A DNA stretch of 54,293 bases. Origin: Euprymna scolopes. Taxonomy: Eukaryota > Mollusca > Cephalopoda > Sepiida > Sepiolidae. Under the pieces are notes generated by a model that was not told the DNA's origin, searched no databases, and saw only the letters and a list, made by a program, of their open reading frames with translations. The position numbers and the translations under genes are program-made. The stretch is from positions 27,278,044-27,332,336 of the forward strand of contig CM044488.1 of the NCBI GenBank assembly GCA_024364805.1, given 5' to 3'. Positions 1 to 11,120 of this stretch are shown in pieces (the first letter of the stretch is position 1; each line of letters opens with the position of its first letter).

Positions 1-1211
1 ATACCAATCTCATGAAAATCTGTCACCTCTGTCGAAAGTTACATACATTCATACATACACATTTAAACAGACAGGTGAGATTCATAGTATAGATGACAAT
101 TTTACAAAGTCCAAATTAAGAGAAAGACAGAGTGTGCATGTGGCTGGAAAGAGGCAGTAAGTCATTCTTTGATGCAATTAAAGTTACTTAATTCCCTTAC
201 CACATCGTGAATATACTTAAATTCCAAATCAACATTTTCAGGGAGAAATTTCATAAAAAGAAAAATCTGCTTTCATAGTTTTAAAAGAAAAAAAAACAGA
301 TTTTAATCAAAAAGATAAGAGGCTCTAGAGATTCAAGCAGAAATCTGCTTTTCTAGATTTAAAAAAAGGTAAAATTCCATGAAAAAACAGAAGTTATATC
401 CTTAATATGTGTGTGTGAAAAAGTTTGGATTAAAAAGTTTTAATTAAAAGTCTAAACAATAAAATCAATGCAGTGAGATTTTATATTTATTTTGTTTTTT
501 ATTATCAAAAGACTAGAAGACAGAAAATGTTAAGACAAATTATAAAATCTCACCAGTTGAGTCGACTTGATTGCATTGTTTGTTTGCTCGATCAAATCTT
601 CTGAAATTTGTCTGAAAATAAATATGTTGAGCTCCCTTCCCCACCACATCTTGAGTGTGTTCCACTAAAAATGAAAATGCACAAATATGGTCAAAAAAGA
701 TTCATAAAGTCAAAAAGAAACCTATGCCATGTATAAATCTGGTTGTCTTACCTGGAGACTGGCTATGTAGGTAAGATGCACAAAAGAGGCAAGCTTTTCT
801 CAGTTAAGTGGAGCAGGTGAAAAGAGTGCAGCTAGAAATTAGAAAAAAAAAAAAAATGTAATTATGACTTGTACATTTTGTGCTACATCAACATTTTTAT
901 GGGTCATTCGCGATTTATTTTTAATTCTTATATAATATACAGAATATCTATTGTAAACAATTCAGTGTATATTGTCCCAGGAATATCAGAAGAATCATCA
1001 TTAGAATAAAAGTTAAGAACAGTAAAAATAAGGTGAGCATTCTTATGCTACATGCACCAGAACATTTTTTTAACCTTTTATCCTCAAGTTGCTTTAAAGC
1101 TTGATCATCAGGGAATCTTTAGTAAATTAGAGAACTCAAATAATTAATTAAACACAAATGAAAGGAATTGTGGGTTTATGCCTTTATGAATGGTGTTTGT
1201 AGCAATGCTCA

Positions 1212-1255
<44 letters not shown>

Positions 1256-2181
1256 GATATTTATTAAATATAAATTGATCAGACTTAGTACATAAATTCA
1301 TCCATAACTTTTGAAATGCAATCATTTGAAGTTGAAAAATAAAAACCCAATTTTCTCAAAAATAGTAAGATAACACTTATTTTTCATTGATAAATTTTGT
1401 ATAAAAAAAAGCAAATTTGGCATATTATGTAAAATTTGCAGGTAAACGTCATGAAACTATCAAAAAGAAGACTGCTCAGTGTTTGAGCACCTAATATAAG
1501 TCTTAACAAACTGATCCCTAATAAAATTTACTTCATTTGCAATCGCTCTCAACTAATCTTCTAAAATTAAGTGCTCATCAGTTTATCATCCGCATTTTTT
1601 TTCTGGGAAAAGACGCTGCTTTTTTTTTGTGCAGTTTGCAAGAAAACTTTTTGTGAAGAGGTTTGCCACTGACTTAGTGGCAATGTTAAGAGTTTTTTTT
1701 CTTAAGAGGAGGAGGGTTGCCACTCAGCCCTAAACTTAAAGCATTAAGGGTTTTTTTTTTTCAGGGGACGTCTCTTGGTATAAGTGTTATGGTAGTATTT
1801 TTTTAGGGGAGGGGCTTGCCACTCGGCCCTAGAGTTTAATGGTAAGGTAAATAATTATAATTTCTTTTTGATGACTTTTCAGCATTAAAAACTATCAGAT
1901 TGCCCTAAAAAGCTAGAATTTCCTGAAAATAGAGGGGGGGGGGGAGTTTATATAAAATTTAAATGAAAACTGATTTAGCCATTCTTAACCTAAATTAATT
2001 GCTTTTTTTATTTCCCTTTGTTTTTTCTACCAAGCTTTATATAAGATGTTCATACATAATCATATAAAAAAAGTAGAATCTTATTTTCTCAATTAGCAGC
2101 TAGAAAGTAATTTCTGATTACAACTAATGTTCAAGAGTAGAATATCTTAAAGCTAAGAAAAACAATATTTCTTAAAGCCAA
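1..2181. other. AT-rich noncoding stretch
   Basis: I see no gene here. The stretch is AT-rich and contains a 41-base A tract at 1213-1253 and several T and A runs. At 1660-1830 there are G-rich phrases with the repeated words 'gccact' and 'cggccct/cagccct', which suggest a decayed local repeat. A CTGATGA-like hairpin on the minus strand at 1083-1111 was examined and not called a ribozyme. Confidence 0.6.
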
Positions 2182-2731
2182 TCTATATATCTATAAAAGT
2201 AAAATCGCTGTGTGTGTGCATTTCCCTAGCAAACTACTCTGTCAATTTTCAATCTACAGACTCGAGATTTGACATAAGGGGTATTGAAATTTTAATCAGT
2301 TTTTGGCTAGAAATTTCGCTGTCAAGGGGTCAAAGTTCACTTTTGAAAATTCTACCAAACTCCTCCGCCAATTTTGGGTCTAAACACTTAAAATTTTAGA
2401 TGTAGATTACTTGGACATGGATCAAACTTTTAATTTGATTTAAGCCCAAAAGAAATGTTAAGGGGTCAAAATTGGGGCCAAAGTTTAAAAACAATTTGAC
2501 CTCTGCGGTCTCTACCAAATTAATCAGCTAATTTTTGGTCTAAATTTGAAATTTTGCATAAAGTGTATTCAGACATAGGGCAAGCTTTTTAATCGGTTTT
2601 GGGGTGAAAATTTGGCTGCCAAGAGGTCAGAGTTGAAAGAGTTGACCTTTGCAGACTACCAAACTCCTCTGCCAATTTTGGGTCTAAACACTTGAAATTT
2701 TAGATGTAGGTTACCTGGACACAAGTCAAAC

Positions 2732-2768
<37 letters not shown>

Positions 2769-2824
2769 CACATAAAGTTATGAACAGTACATAGGGCCCG
2801 AACAAAGCCAGGTTGAACTGCTAG
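2182..2824 (+). mobile_element. Non-autonomous Helitron
   Basis: The left end reads TCTATATATCTATAAAAG and follows an A. The right end reads CTAG and is followed by T. This is the A^T insertion and TC...CTAG pattern of rolling-circle Helitrons. A degenerate GC-rich segment (GGGCCC ... GCCAGG, about 2796-2814) sits where the 3' hairpin normally lies. No Rep/helicase coding remains, so the copy would depend on an autonomous relative. The interior is mostly one imperfect ~150-bp unit repeated about four times, listed separately. Family knowledge supplies the end signature; both end coordinates are read directly. Confidence 0.7.
2226..2735 (+). repeat. ~150-bp internal repeat of the Helitron, ~4 copies
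   Basis: Units start near 2226, 2350, 2509 and 2654. The clearest pair is 2350-2440 and 2654-2740, which share 'ccaaactcctc', 'gccaattttgggtctaaaca', 'aaattttagatgtag' and 'tcaaactttttaat'. The other two copies are more diverged. The last copy runs into (TA)n at 2739-2762. Similar phrases (ggatcaaaattg, ttgacctt) appear in the Helitron-like fragment at 49.6-50.0 kb. Confidence 0.75.
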
Positions 2825-4004
2825 TATTTTATAAAAGGATCACAAAACTATTTGATTGTCAATTTATTTATCTGAAGAAAGATAGTCAAATGTGGAGAAA
2901 ACACTTCATTTACAAACAGCTGTTGATGCTGCTTGCTGGTGCAAGCCAAAAAAGTCTTCAAAAAGTGACATTTTGTTAATGGTGTGTCTTTTTTACTGAT
3001 CTCCAAAAAAGAACTTTCTGAACTATAATTACATGAAAAAAATAATTCTAAACTTTTTCACCCATTTAAATGTTGGAAATTTTTGTAATGCACCGCAGAT
3101 GTCAAACTTTGATAACCAATCATGGCCGAACTATTCGACCAACCAAATTCTAACATTATCTTGAAAAGCATTTTTTCCTTGATTGTTTAAGTCAAACTTG
3201 ATTAAATTCCCACTGTGTACTTTGAAACCATTAAGCGCTCAACCTAAATTGGGAAAAAATAAAAATTTTTAAAAACACTTTACGATATATTAATGATGAA
3301 AAACAATTGAGACAGCGTCACCCCACCAACAATGCATTGCCTAAAGATAAACAGTAAAAAACAAAGTCATTTCAGAATATGTAGATTATCTGTCACTAGT
3401 TTTTAATTTTGACGATTTTCTGGAATTGACTTCACAATGATGAGGAAGAAAACATGTGCTTCATTAACCCCCAACATTAAGTTCAGTGCGTCAATCAAAT
3501 TAATTCAAAATTCAGGGGAAAGCAACAACTTATAAATACCAGATTTCCTTTTAGAAGTGAATCACTGATCCAAAAGTTTTATAAACTGAAAATAAAAGTG
3601 CTCTCAGTATTACTGTGCATGTCAAAAGTGTTTGAAAAATTATGATATTAATAAACCACTGCAATTATTTTTTCCAAAGATAACATTTCATCACTTATTG
3701 TTCGATGAGTACAAAAATATACTTAGCAAATACTAAATCAAAATATCAATTCAAATTTTCAGAGAGAATACAAGTTTTTTTTTTTGTAATAATTAGGGAA
3801 AATGAAGTGGGCCAAAAGAGTAAGCAATAACGGCTTATCAAAAATTAAATGTGATTACATTATTACATTTTATTTTAGTTATTGAAATTGTATAATCTAT
3901 TAAATTCTAAAAAGAAAAAAATAATTAAATTTTATCCAAATACTCAGTTTTGAGGGGGGGGGACTATGGCTGTTAGTATTTAACCCTTACTCCGCTTTCC
4001 TTTA
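2825..4004. other. Noncoding stretch
   Basis: Nothing gene-like is seen. It is AT-rich with short homopolymers. A G10 tract ends at 3962, next to the downstream end of the Tc1-like relic. I looked for a terminal inverted repeat for that relic here and did not find a convincing one. Confidence 0.5.
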
Positions 4005-4900
4005 TTCTTAGTCCAATCCATTGGCCTATTAACAGAAGATATTAAATTTTGCACTACTTCAGGTGAAATTTGAGATATCTCTAATCCTCTCCCAGAGACC
4101 TTACTACTGAATTGGTGTCCATTCTTGTAAATCTATGTCTTAACTGACCAGAGGTTTCCTATCAGATTTAAACCCCGGCTCTGGGGAGGCTAATCCATCA
4201 GTCATTCAAAGATTCCTTGATCTAAAAGTCTGAACCAAGAAGCTTGGCATATTATCTTGTTGGATGCTGAGACTATTATTCTGTGAACTAAACCAAAATA
4301 ACAAATTCTCTTCCAAGAACGAGCAAAAGTTCACTGAATTCATTTTAACACCATCAGGAACCAGAAAAGGCCCAACGATTTCACTACCAAAGATTCTAGT
4401 CCAAAATCATTATTCCTCCATCTCCTTATTGACATTTATGCTGTATATGAGTGCTGGCGCCTTTTAGAAGCCATTTTTTGGTCCAACTATCAGCCTGTCC
4501 AGTGTCATTTTAGTTTCATCAGTCTGTAGAACATTGTGAAAATCTGTTTTCAGATCCTTAGTGACCCAGGCTAATCACTTCTAACAGTTTGTATCACTCA
4601 AACGGGGACATTTGGTCTGTGCTCTCTGCCATTTGTTTCAAAATTTAATTTTGGGTCCTTTTCAAAATTTCAGTAACCTCTGCATGATCAAAAAAACTTT
4701 GTAATGTGTGGGTTTGCAGACAAATGCTTTTTTGATTTTTCTTAAATCTCTAGATGTTTTGCTTGTGTGTTTCCTTACTCCATTGACAAAACGTTTCAGT
4801 TTGAAGTTCTATTTCAGATTTTTTGCAGTTTTTTTAATGTAAATTTCTTCAGTGTAAGTAACTTCATGACAGACATTTTCACTGGCTTTTCCTTTAACCT
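4005..4900 (-). pseudogene. Decayed Tc1-like DDE transposase
   Basis: Read on the minus strand, fragments in shifting frames follow a Tc1-type transposase from N to C terminus. Near 4700-4770 there is a helix-turn-helix-like stretch (SRDLRKIKKA). Near 4520 is VLQTDETKMTLDRL, carrying the first catalytic Asp (family form FTDETKMTLDG). Near 4340-4400 is VGPFLVPDGVKMNS, like the family's GPFV.VDGIMN. Near 4250 is QQDNMP with the second Asp. Near 4150-4180 the DNA still resembles the codons for WPPQSPDLNPIENLW, but the frame is broken. Several frameshifts and stops interrupt it, so it is not a working gene. I found no convincing TIRs. It belongs to a different lineage from the Tc1-like copy at 51.7-53.2 kb. 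Confidence 0.75.
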
Positions 4901-5931
4901 AACATAATTAAAAAACTTTACTAATCTGCAAAAACTTTGGACTCGCATGAGATGAATTTATGAAAATTTATTTTCAGTTAATTCATAAAACTGTATTTAT
5001 GCAATCTTAAACATGATAATGCTTATATTTAAAAACCATGCATCTATACTTATAAACTTTATTTGTAAACATTAAAAAATAATATGAATACTTTCAACAT
5101 TAAGAGTTTTTAGATGTAATGAAAATGAAATTTTAGCTTGAAATACCTAATTAAATGATTCGTTTCTATGATAATAAATCATAGCAAGAGTAGGCATAAA
5201 TGAAAGAAAGGAAGAGGGAGATTTTTTATATTCAGTGAGGGAAATTAAAGTTCACAAAAAGGATAGAAACAAAAATATGTATAATCGAAACTCCCTCCAA
5301 ATGAGGAAACCACAGGCAACGATTTTTTTTCTTTTTTTGAGGAGAGCAAACGCACTCCTTGAGAATAAATGTACCCATGGATTTAAAAAAAATACAAAAA
5401 ACATTCAGATTTTCAGGAAATTTTAGGAAAAGTCTAAAACTAAAAATGAATAAATACAAAGTGTTATATAGAGCATAACCAGCTGTTTTATTCAGTTTTT
5501 AAGAGAGCAGAACCATGACTTCATAAATAGGAGCAATGTCACTACAAATCATGTGACCTGCTAACATCTCAGGTAAAGTTCAACGTCACGAACATACAGT
5601 AATGAAGAAGGGTTATTTTCTGTTTCAATTCTCAAAGAAATTAAAGAGGGAAACTATTCCAAAAGTGACTATATTTTATTTTCTGAAACGAAGTTATTTT
5701 AGATTTGAACATGTGCAATTAAAAGAGAGTATTCTTTGCCGGAAAAAAATACTGTAAAGTTTTCGATTTTTTAAATGTATTTAATTAACTCACACGTGAC
5801 TTAAAGTTACAATAAGCCAGTTTTCAAATAATTCCAAAATGATTTTTTTTAATCCCTTTTTCCTGATAATATGCAAACAATATTAAATTTTTTTTTTTTA
5901 AGTGTATATTTTCTTATCTACTTTTATATTC
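4901..5931. other. Noncoding stretch
   Basis: AT-rich sequence with no gene or repeat that I recognise. Short open frames on both strands near 5232-5459 overlap each other and have low-complexity translations, so they are not called. Confidence 0.5.
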
Positions 5932-6250
5932 AACATGTGGGTCCAAGTGAAAATGTAACAACGTTACACCTGGCTGTAAGGGAGGCACTATGCAAGGAGT
6001 TGAGCAGTGAGATGCTTGTTCATATAACATTTGAACTTCGGCATGACAGTACTGTCCGGCCAGCCAGAAACCAGGAGGAAATTTCAAGATCTGGCAGCTC
6101 AAGGGAAAAAAACTAAGAGAGCAGAAGGCTTTCTTACGTCTAAGGATCTCTACAGTGTGAGGGTGGGATTTTGTTGCTAGTCGAGTTACTCGAGGGATTT
6201 TTACATTTAAGGGGTACAAATATTGAGTTCATCAGAGCATATTCCATCAA
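5932..6250 (-). mobile_element. LINE 3' end, CR1/Jockey-like
   Basis: The minus strand encodes the end of a non-LTR retrotransposon ORF2. It reads VTRLATKSHPHTVEI, a basic KKAF stretch, SFFP and then a decayed LWNSLP-like segment. The same order is found at 34.3 kb and 47.2 kb. In full elements this conserved tail follows the reverse transcriptase. Only the last few hundred bases are present, so the copy is severely 5'-truncated, as is usual for LINEs. The reading frame is interrupted. Confidence 0.7.
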
Positions 6251-6786
6251 AATGTAAAAGAAGCACAGGGATGCGATGGGACAGGGGTTGGAGTTTGGTA
6301 ACATGGAATCCTGCAAGTCTAAATATAGAAATAGAAAAATCTTCCAAAATTACTTCTCCCACTCCTCCCAAGAGAATTCGAAGTTCAACACTTACAAAAA
6401 AATAAATAAGAAATTTAAAGACAGCTAAAACTAACAATGACTAGTATCAAAGTCTTCTTTTCCCAAAATAACAATTGATCAACATTCCATGTATATCAAT
6501 ATAGAAATCAAAATATAGAGAACATAAAAAAACTGAGTTTTGCAGATGTGACCCTCTTTGTTATCCTTATAAAAGTGATTAGTGACTTCATCAGCTGAAT
6601 ATTTGCGCCTTTTATTAATAAGTGTGCAGGGTAAGGTCAGAACTATATCTGTATGTCAAATTGAATGTTGATGAAAAGAAGCTCAAACAAGACGAAAAGT
6701 TAAGGGAGAAGCTAAAGGTGGGAACAGTGAGGGGAGGAGAAGTAAAGAGCGAGGGAGAATTGGCTGAGAAGAAGAGACAGAAACGT

Positions 6787-7035
6787 GGGGAGGGAGGAAA
6801 GAGAAAGGTGGGGAGAGGGAGGAAAGAGAAAGGTGGGGAGAGGGAGGAAAGAGAGAGGTGGGGAGAGGGAGGAAAGAGAGAGGTGGGGAGAGGGAGGAAA
6901 GAGAGAGGTGGGGAGAGGGAGGAAAGAGAGAGGTGGGGAGAGGGAGGAAAGAGAGAGGTGGGGAGAGGGAGGAAAGAGAGAGGTGGGGGGAGGAAGGAAA
7001 GGTGGAGGGAGGAAGGAAAGGTGGGGAGAGGGAGG
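6787..7035 (+). repeat. 25-bp polypurine minisatellite
   Basis: About nine to ten head-to-tail copies of a 25-bp unit, gggaggaaagagagaggtgg plus ggaga, with first-unit variants containing 'gagaaagg'. The register is clear from the ggtggggag steps at 6807, 6832, 6857 and so on. The plus strand is almost pure purine. Because 25 is not a multiple of 3, the tract is open in all frames and yields long repetitive translations on both strands that should not be taken as proteins. Confidence 0.95.
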
Positions 7036-7757
7036 AAAGAATAACAAATACAGAAAAGTAAAACTTGAAAATTACAGAACATTATAAAAATCATAAGTAT
7101 ATGGATCTGGGAACAGAAAGTACACATAGATTCTTATTCATTACTGAGCAACACCGGGTCGGACTTCTAACTAATCTTTAAAATTCATGAGTCGTACCAT
7201 CACCCTCTGTAATAAAATATGACACATTTTACGAAGATCGTGGGTGTACCCCCATCCCTACAAACAATTATCAAGCACAACTTTCAATAGATTTTTTTGG
7301 GGGGGTGCAATTTTTATTAATTTGTGGGAGCGTTTCTTAAACCTATTAGAAGCAGACCAGAATTTTTACCGAGGTCAACAGAATTTACTGTACATAGACA
7401 ACCATTTAACCACAACTTTGGTTTTGAGCAATAATCAAAGCTCATTTAGATGTTCACTGCCAAGGAGACAAACCAGAGTTTTATCAGTCAGCTTTCTGTA
7501 TTTACGGTCATTTAACTTCATAGAAAATATTGTAAGACTAGCAAAGTCTCGATTTTAACATTTGACTTTGAGATATTAAATTTTTTATTCACAAGAAAAA
7601 ATCCAATTGGGAAAATGAACAAAAAATTTAGGCACAAGGCCAACTCAAAAAGGTGGGATGGTGAGGTTGGTTGGTCTATCTCATCCCTGTTGAAAATTTT
7701 AAAGGATTTCTCTCTCTCGGCCAGCATCTTTTATCATAATTACCCTTTTAAAATAGT
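7036..7757. other. Noncoding stretch
   Basis: No gene seen. Open frames at 7244-7558 and 7518-7727 have no recognisable family features. Confidence 0.5.
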
Positions 7758-7955
7758 GTGCACCATCCCTAGGTCGGAGACCATCATGTCAGGTTTTGGT
7801 TATGATCAGTTCAATGGTGCGGGCTGTAGGAGAGTATATAAGCTATGACCTTTACTTTAAGAAATGATGTGCATCATCCCTAGGTGGAGACTATCATACC
7901 AGGTTTGTTCATGATCGGTCCAGTGATTTGGGTTCTAGGAAAGTTGTACACACAC
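7758..7955 (+). repeat. 111-bp tandem duplication
   Basis: Two copies of a ~111-bp unit start at 7758 and 7869. Both begin GTGCA(C/T)CATCCCTAGGT and share gga-gac/ga-c-atcat, ccaggttt/tcaggttt, atgatc and gggctg/gggttc segments. The second copy runs out before a (TA)n tract at ~7970. I do not know the source repeat. Confidence 0.75.
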
Positions 7956-7984
7956 GAACGCTATTACTATATATATATATATAT

Positions 7985-9160
7985 CATCATGCAGTTCATC
8001 AGTCTTGATGATGACTAGTCAGGGCCTTAGTGCGTTATCTTTCGGTGTTGGCATAGTCTTCTTTCTATGTGAAATATCCGGTCACAGGCACTACATATGT
8101 GGGTGCCGGGGTTGTGTCGTCTATAGTGTCTCAGCACTAAGGCTTCTCCAACCTTTCTCTATTTCTTTCTTTCCTTTGTTCTGCCAAGTACTCCTTTCTT
8201 TGGCTTGTTCCTCCCAACTCTCGACATTGATGTTCATTGCCTTCAGGTGCCGCTTTGTTACATCTTCGTAGCGAAGCTTCTGACCTCCTACCTTGAAGGT
8301 TCCATTTTCCAGTTCCCCTAGAAGATCATCTTTGGAATTCGGTTTGTCTTCCATTCTGGCAATGTGCCCGGTCCATCGTAGTTGCATAGTAGCAAGGATA
8401 GCTTCAACGCTATCTAGGTTTGCTCTCCTGAGAATTTCCGTGTTTGGTATGTAGTCACTCCATTTGATCTTCATTATCCTTCTCGGGTGTCTCTGTTGGA
8501 CGGTTTCCAATCTCCTTGTGTGTTCTTTATACAGAGTGTAGGTCTCCGCTGAGTACAGCAGGGCTGGCAGGACGATGGTTTTGTAGACTCTGCACTTCGT
8601 GTCTAGCCCTTGTCCAGAGCCTCTTTTCTAGCTTGCCAAAGAAGGCACATACACTTTGAATTCAACAGCTTATTTCTTTGTCAGCACGGTTATCAGTGCT
8701 TAGAGTGCTTCCAAGATATTTGAAGTTTTCAACAAATTTTAGCACCTTGCTGTTGATTGTTATTATAGGCTCTTGCGGGTTGTTATCTGGTGAGGGCGGA
8801 TACATCACTCCTGTCTTCTCTATCTTGATTTGTAGGCCTATCTTCCCGGCTGTTTGAGAGAAGGTATCAACTATCCTTTGCATCTTTAGCTTGATTGGGA
8901 GCTATCAGAACTGTGTCGTCTGCGAACAGTAGTTCTGTTATCAGCTCCTTCCTTGTCTTGGTCTTCAGTCTTGCAAGTTTCCCATCAGAGTGTGTGTGGA
9001 TGAAGACACCTTCTTCGATGCTTAGATGAAGCAGCATTAGGACGGTGTCAGAAATAGGGCAAACAGTGTTGGGGCCAGTACACACCCTTGTTTGGTGCCG
9101 TTGGGTTTATTTCCAAAAGTTCGCTTTCTAGGTTCCTTTTATCCCTTCGTGAAATTGTTT
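7985..9160 (-). mobile_element. 5'-truncated LINE with reverse transcriptase and Zn-finger-like tail
   Basis: The element is read on the minus strand. Near 9060-9115 is GTKQGCVLAPTLFALFLT, a classic RT motif. At 8867-8960 follows LLFADDTVLIAPN with the catalytic ADD. Next come ENFKYLGSTLSTDNRAD (~8680-8730), a frameshifted LEKRLWTRARHEVQ segment (~8610), and MKIKWSDYIPN...LRWTGHIARMED (8330-8470), the usual RT-adjacent tail of this LINE type. The ORF ends at 8027-8029 after a C-x2-C...C-x-H knuckle (ICSACDRIF then LCQHR). A (TGATGA)/(TA)n tail lies at 7969-7990. The 5' truncation abuts a (TA)n tract. At least three frame breaks separate the segments. The clade is RTE-like or a related clade; I am not certain. 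Confidence 0.88.
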
Positions 9161-9181
9161 GATATATATATAAAGACAAAC

Positions 9182-9263
<82 letters not shown>

Positions 9264-9274
9264 TATATATATAT
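9182..9274. repeat. (TG)n(TA)n microsatellite
   Basis: A compound dinucleotide tract: (TG)n from about 9182 to 9197, then (TA)n with single interruptions to about 9274. It borders the truncated 5' side of the LINE at 8.0-9.2 kb. Confidence 0.95.
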
Positions 9275-9921
9275 AAAGCTAATGAAACAATATTGAGAAA
9301 CTCAGAATGATTCAATAACAAAGACCTAACTCCTTTCTGATTAAGATCGGAAACCAAATACATTTTTCCAAGAGAACAAGTAATAAACATTCATCTCCAT
9401 TAAACATCAGAATTTCTTTACATACATTTCTATTTGTGATGGTATCTCTATTTGGCTAATGTGAAAGGTATTGTTAACATGAACAAGTCATGATGGTGTC
9501 GGGTTGAAATTAAGGTAATGGATGATTGACAACTTTCTAATGATACAAAAGAGAATGAGACCAGTTGCAAATCTACATTTATCAATATGCAAATAAAAAT
9601 ATGTATATATTATTTGGTCATCTTTTTCTTGTTCTGTGTTCCCCATAGCATTGAATTTAATAAATATGCCTTCTCTTACAGAGTGATAAACGTAACACAA
9701 ATAAATACTAACAGTCTTGTATCCTCCTAAACTACATGAGCCTTGTGCCTAATTGTAGAACTTTTAGCCAATGAATATTCAGTATGTCCCAGGTAAATTA
9801 TTTTATATACTATAGAGTCACTGCTAATCAATGTCTGGAGATTACTCAAAAATGAAAGTGCCACCTTGATGATTGGTGATGGTGAAAACTGAATAAGAGT
9901 TATTCTATATGACTCCTCAGG

Positions 9922-9947
9922 AACTCATTTACCAGTGTAAATGAGTT
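9922..9947. repeat. Perfect 11-bp hairpin
   Basis: AACTCATTTAC at 9922-9932 and GTAAATGAGTT at 9937-9947 are exact reverse complements around a CAGT loop. It sits at the 3' edge of the minus-strand LINE fragment that begins near 9944, so it may belong to that element's 3' end or to the insertion site. Confidence 0.85.
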
Positions 9948-10375
9948 TATGATGAGTCATTTAAAATAACTTGAAAACAACCATGTTATAGTCGGTTGGG
10001 AAGCAGCTCCACAGTATTGTATTCCACAGATGAGCAGTTTTGGAATTTTCATTTAGTTTTAGGCACAGGTGAGGGAAATTAGTTTTAGGCACAGAGTAAA
10101 GGAAATTGCTGATTATAACTGGACAGACGTTATCAATGAATTTCTTACAGAAAGGGGAGGCATAAAGTGAAGCTCAGTCGAGCACCAACTTCAAAGTAAC
10201 GATAGGGCAAAGATAGGCCCACAATGCTTTTTCTGTGAGAAAGAAGTAGCAGGGAGGAGAAAAGGACATCGCTCACTACATTTCGAAATCAGTTTTGTAC
10301 CAGGCAGGAAAGGATGCCCTGAGCAGCACATTCCCAGATGTGACAAAAGTAGTCCATCTTAGGATGTACTTGGCT
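9944..10375 (-). mobile_element. Decayed 3' fragment of the same LINE family as 28.5-30.3 kb
   Basis: The plus strand here parallels 28700-29125. Shared segments in the same order include 'acaaccat(a/g)tt(g/a)tagtc', 'ttccacag', 'ttaggcacag', 'gaagctcagt', 'gggcaaagat/agagacaaact' and the block 'tacctggctcttata' (10368 side). That makes it a second copy of the LINE C-terminal region in the same minus orientation. An internal local duplication of 'ttagttttaggcacag' is visible near 10050-10100. It is noncoding now. Confidence 0.75.
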
Positions 10376-10402
10376 CTTATACAGGGAAAGATATATTCAC
10401 CA

Positions 10403-10801
10403 TTTAAATATTTCTAATGTGATTTTTTTTGTAGACACAGGCGACAGATTTTCAGGAAATTGGTATCATTTTAAAGCTCGACCCTTCAGATGACAAATAT
10501 CGAAAAATTGGCCAAAAAAGCACTCATTCCTACGCCCTCAACTGGGCATTTTTCTACAGGATGGGGTTGCCGATATTTTTGGAAGTCATCCCCTCTTTTC
10601 GATTGACTAGCCTTAATTTAAACCTTCGTCACTTCTGGTTTGGCGATGGATGCAACGGCATCACGTTTTTTTTGTTTGTTTTTTTTCACGTTCATTTCCT
10701 CCTTCACAGTACAAATTCGAGCCTGCCTCCCTACTACCACTTTCTCTTTTTGATCAACACACACCTCCAAACACCCGAGCAACGCCAGGCACCCAAGCTA
10801 G
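10403..10801 (+). mobile_element. Helitron-like fragment with 3' terminus
   Basis: The right end reads CCCGAGCAACGCCAGG, then ACCCAAG, CTAG and T. This matches the Helitron 3' pattern of a short GC-rich hairpin (here decayed) followed by CTAG^T. The left end was not found; the coordinate marks a 28-bp block (tttaaatatttctaatgtga + t8) that recurs as a direct repeat at 11117-11144. No protein coding is visible. Confidence 0.5.
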
Positions 10802-10811
10802 TTCTTAATCT

Positions 10812-11120
10812 AAGGCAATTAAATAATTCTTAATATAAGGAGGGGGATAGTACTTTACTATTATGGAATACGGACTGTGCTGAAATACAAACATTATTTA
10901 GGAAGCCTTTTTTAATATTGGGAGAGGAACATTTTTTTTTAAACCTGTATTTACGCCTTTCAATACAAGGCAATTAAATAATTCTGAATATAAAGAGGAG
11001 AATAGTATTTTACTATTATGGAATACAGACATTGCTGAAATACAAATGTTATTTAGAAAGCCATTCTTAATATTGGGAGGGGATCTTTTTTTAAATTTTC
11101 TGTACTTACACCTAAATTTA
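10812..11120 (+). repeat. 155-bp tandem duplication
   Basis: Copy 1 starts at 10812 and copy 2 at 10967. Both begin aaggcaattaaataattct and share tttactattatggaatac, gctgaaatacaaa, ttattta and ttaatattgggag. Divergence between copies is moderate. The pair lies directly after the Helitron terminus at 10801. Confidence 0.9.

Noticed and set aside
1083-1111. CTGATGA followed by a hairpin (TCAAG/CTTGA) on the minus strand
   Set aside because: The second hammerhead core element GAAA is missing (GGATAAA instead), and no cleavage triplet with pairing flanks follows.
6590-6615. CTGATGA on the minus strand near 6596
   Set aside because: There is no GAAA at a suitable distance and no stem II.
6615-7127. 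Long open frames on both strands (up to 170 codons)
   Set aside because: They are produced by the 25-bp polypurine minisatellite, which is open in every frame. Composition is purely repetitive, with no flanking gene signals.
9092-9390. Open frames rich in Tyr-Ile or Thr-His
   Set aside because: Translations of (TA)n and (TG)n microsatellite. The same applies to frames at 13391-13801, 25664-25898, 49499-49717 and 51436-51663.
9738-9755. 15-base match (gccttgtgcctaatt) to the U2-derived tail
   Set aside because: Too short, and neither the U2 head nor the rest of the tail is nearby. Left as chance or an unrecognisable fragment.
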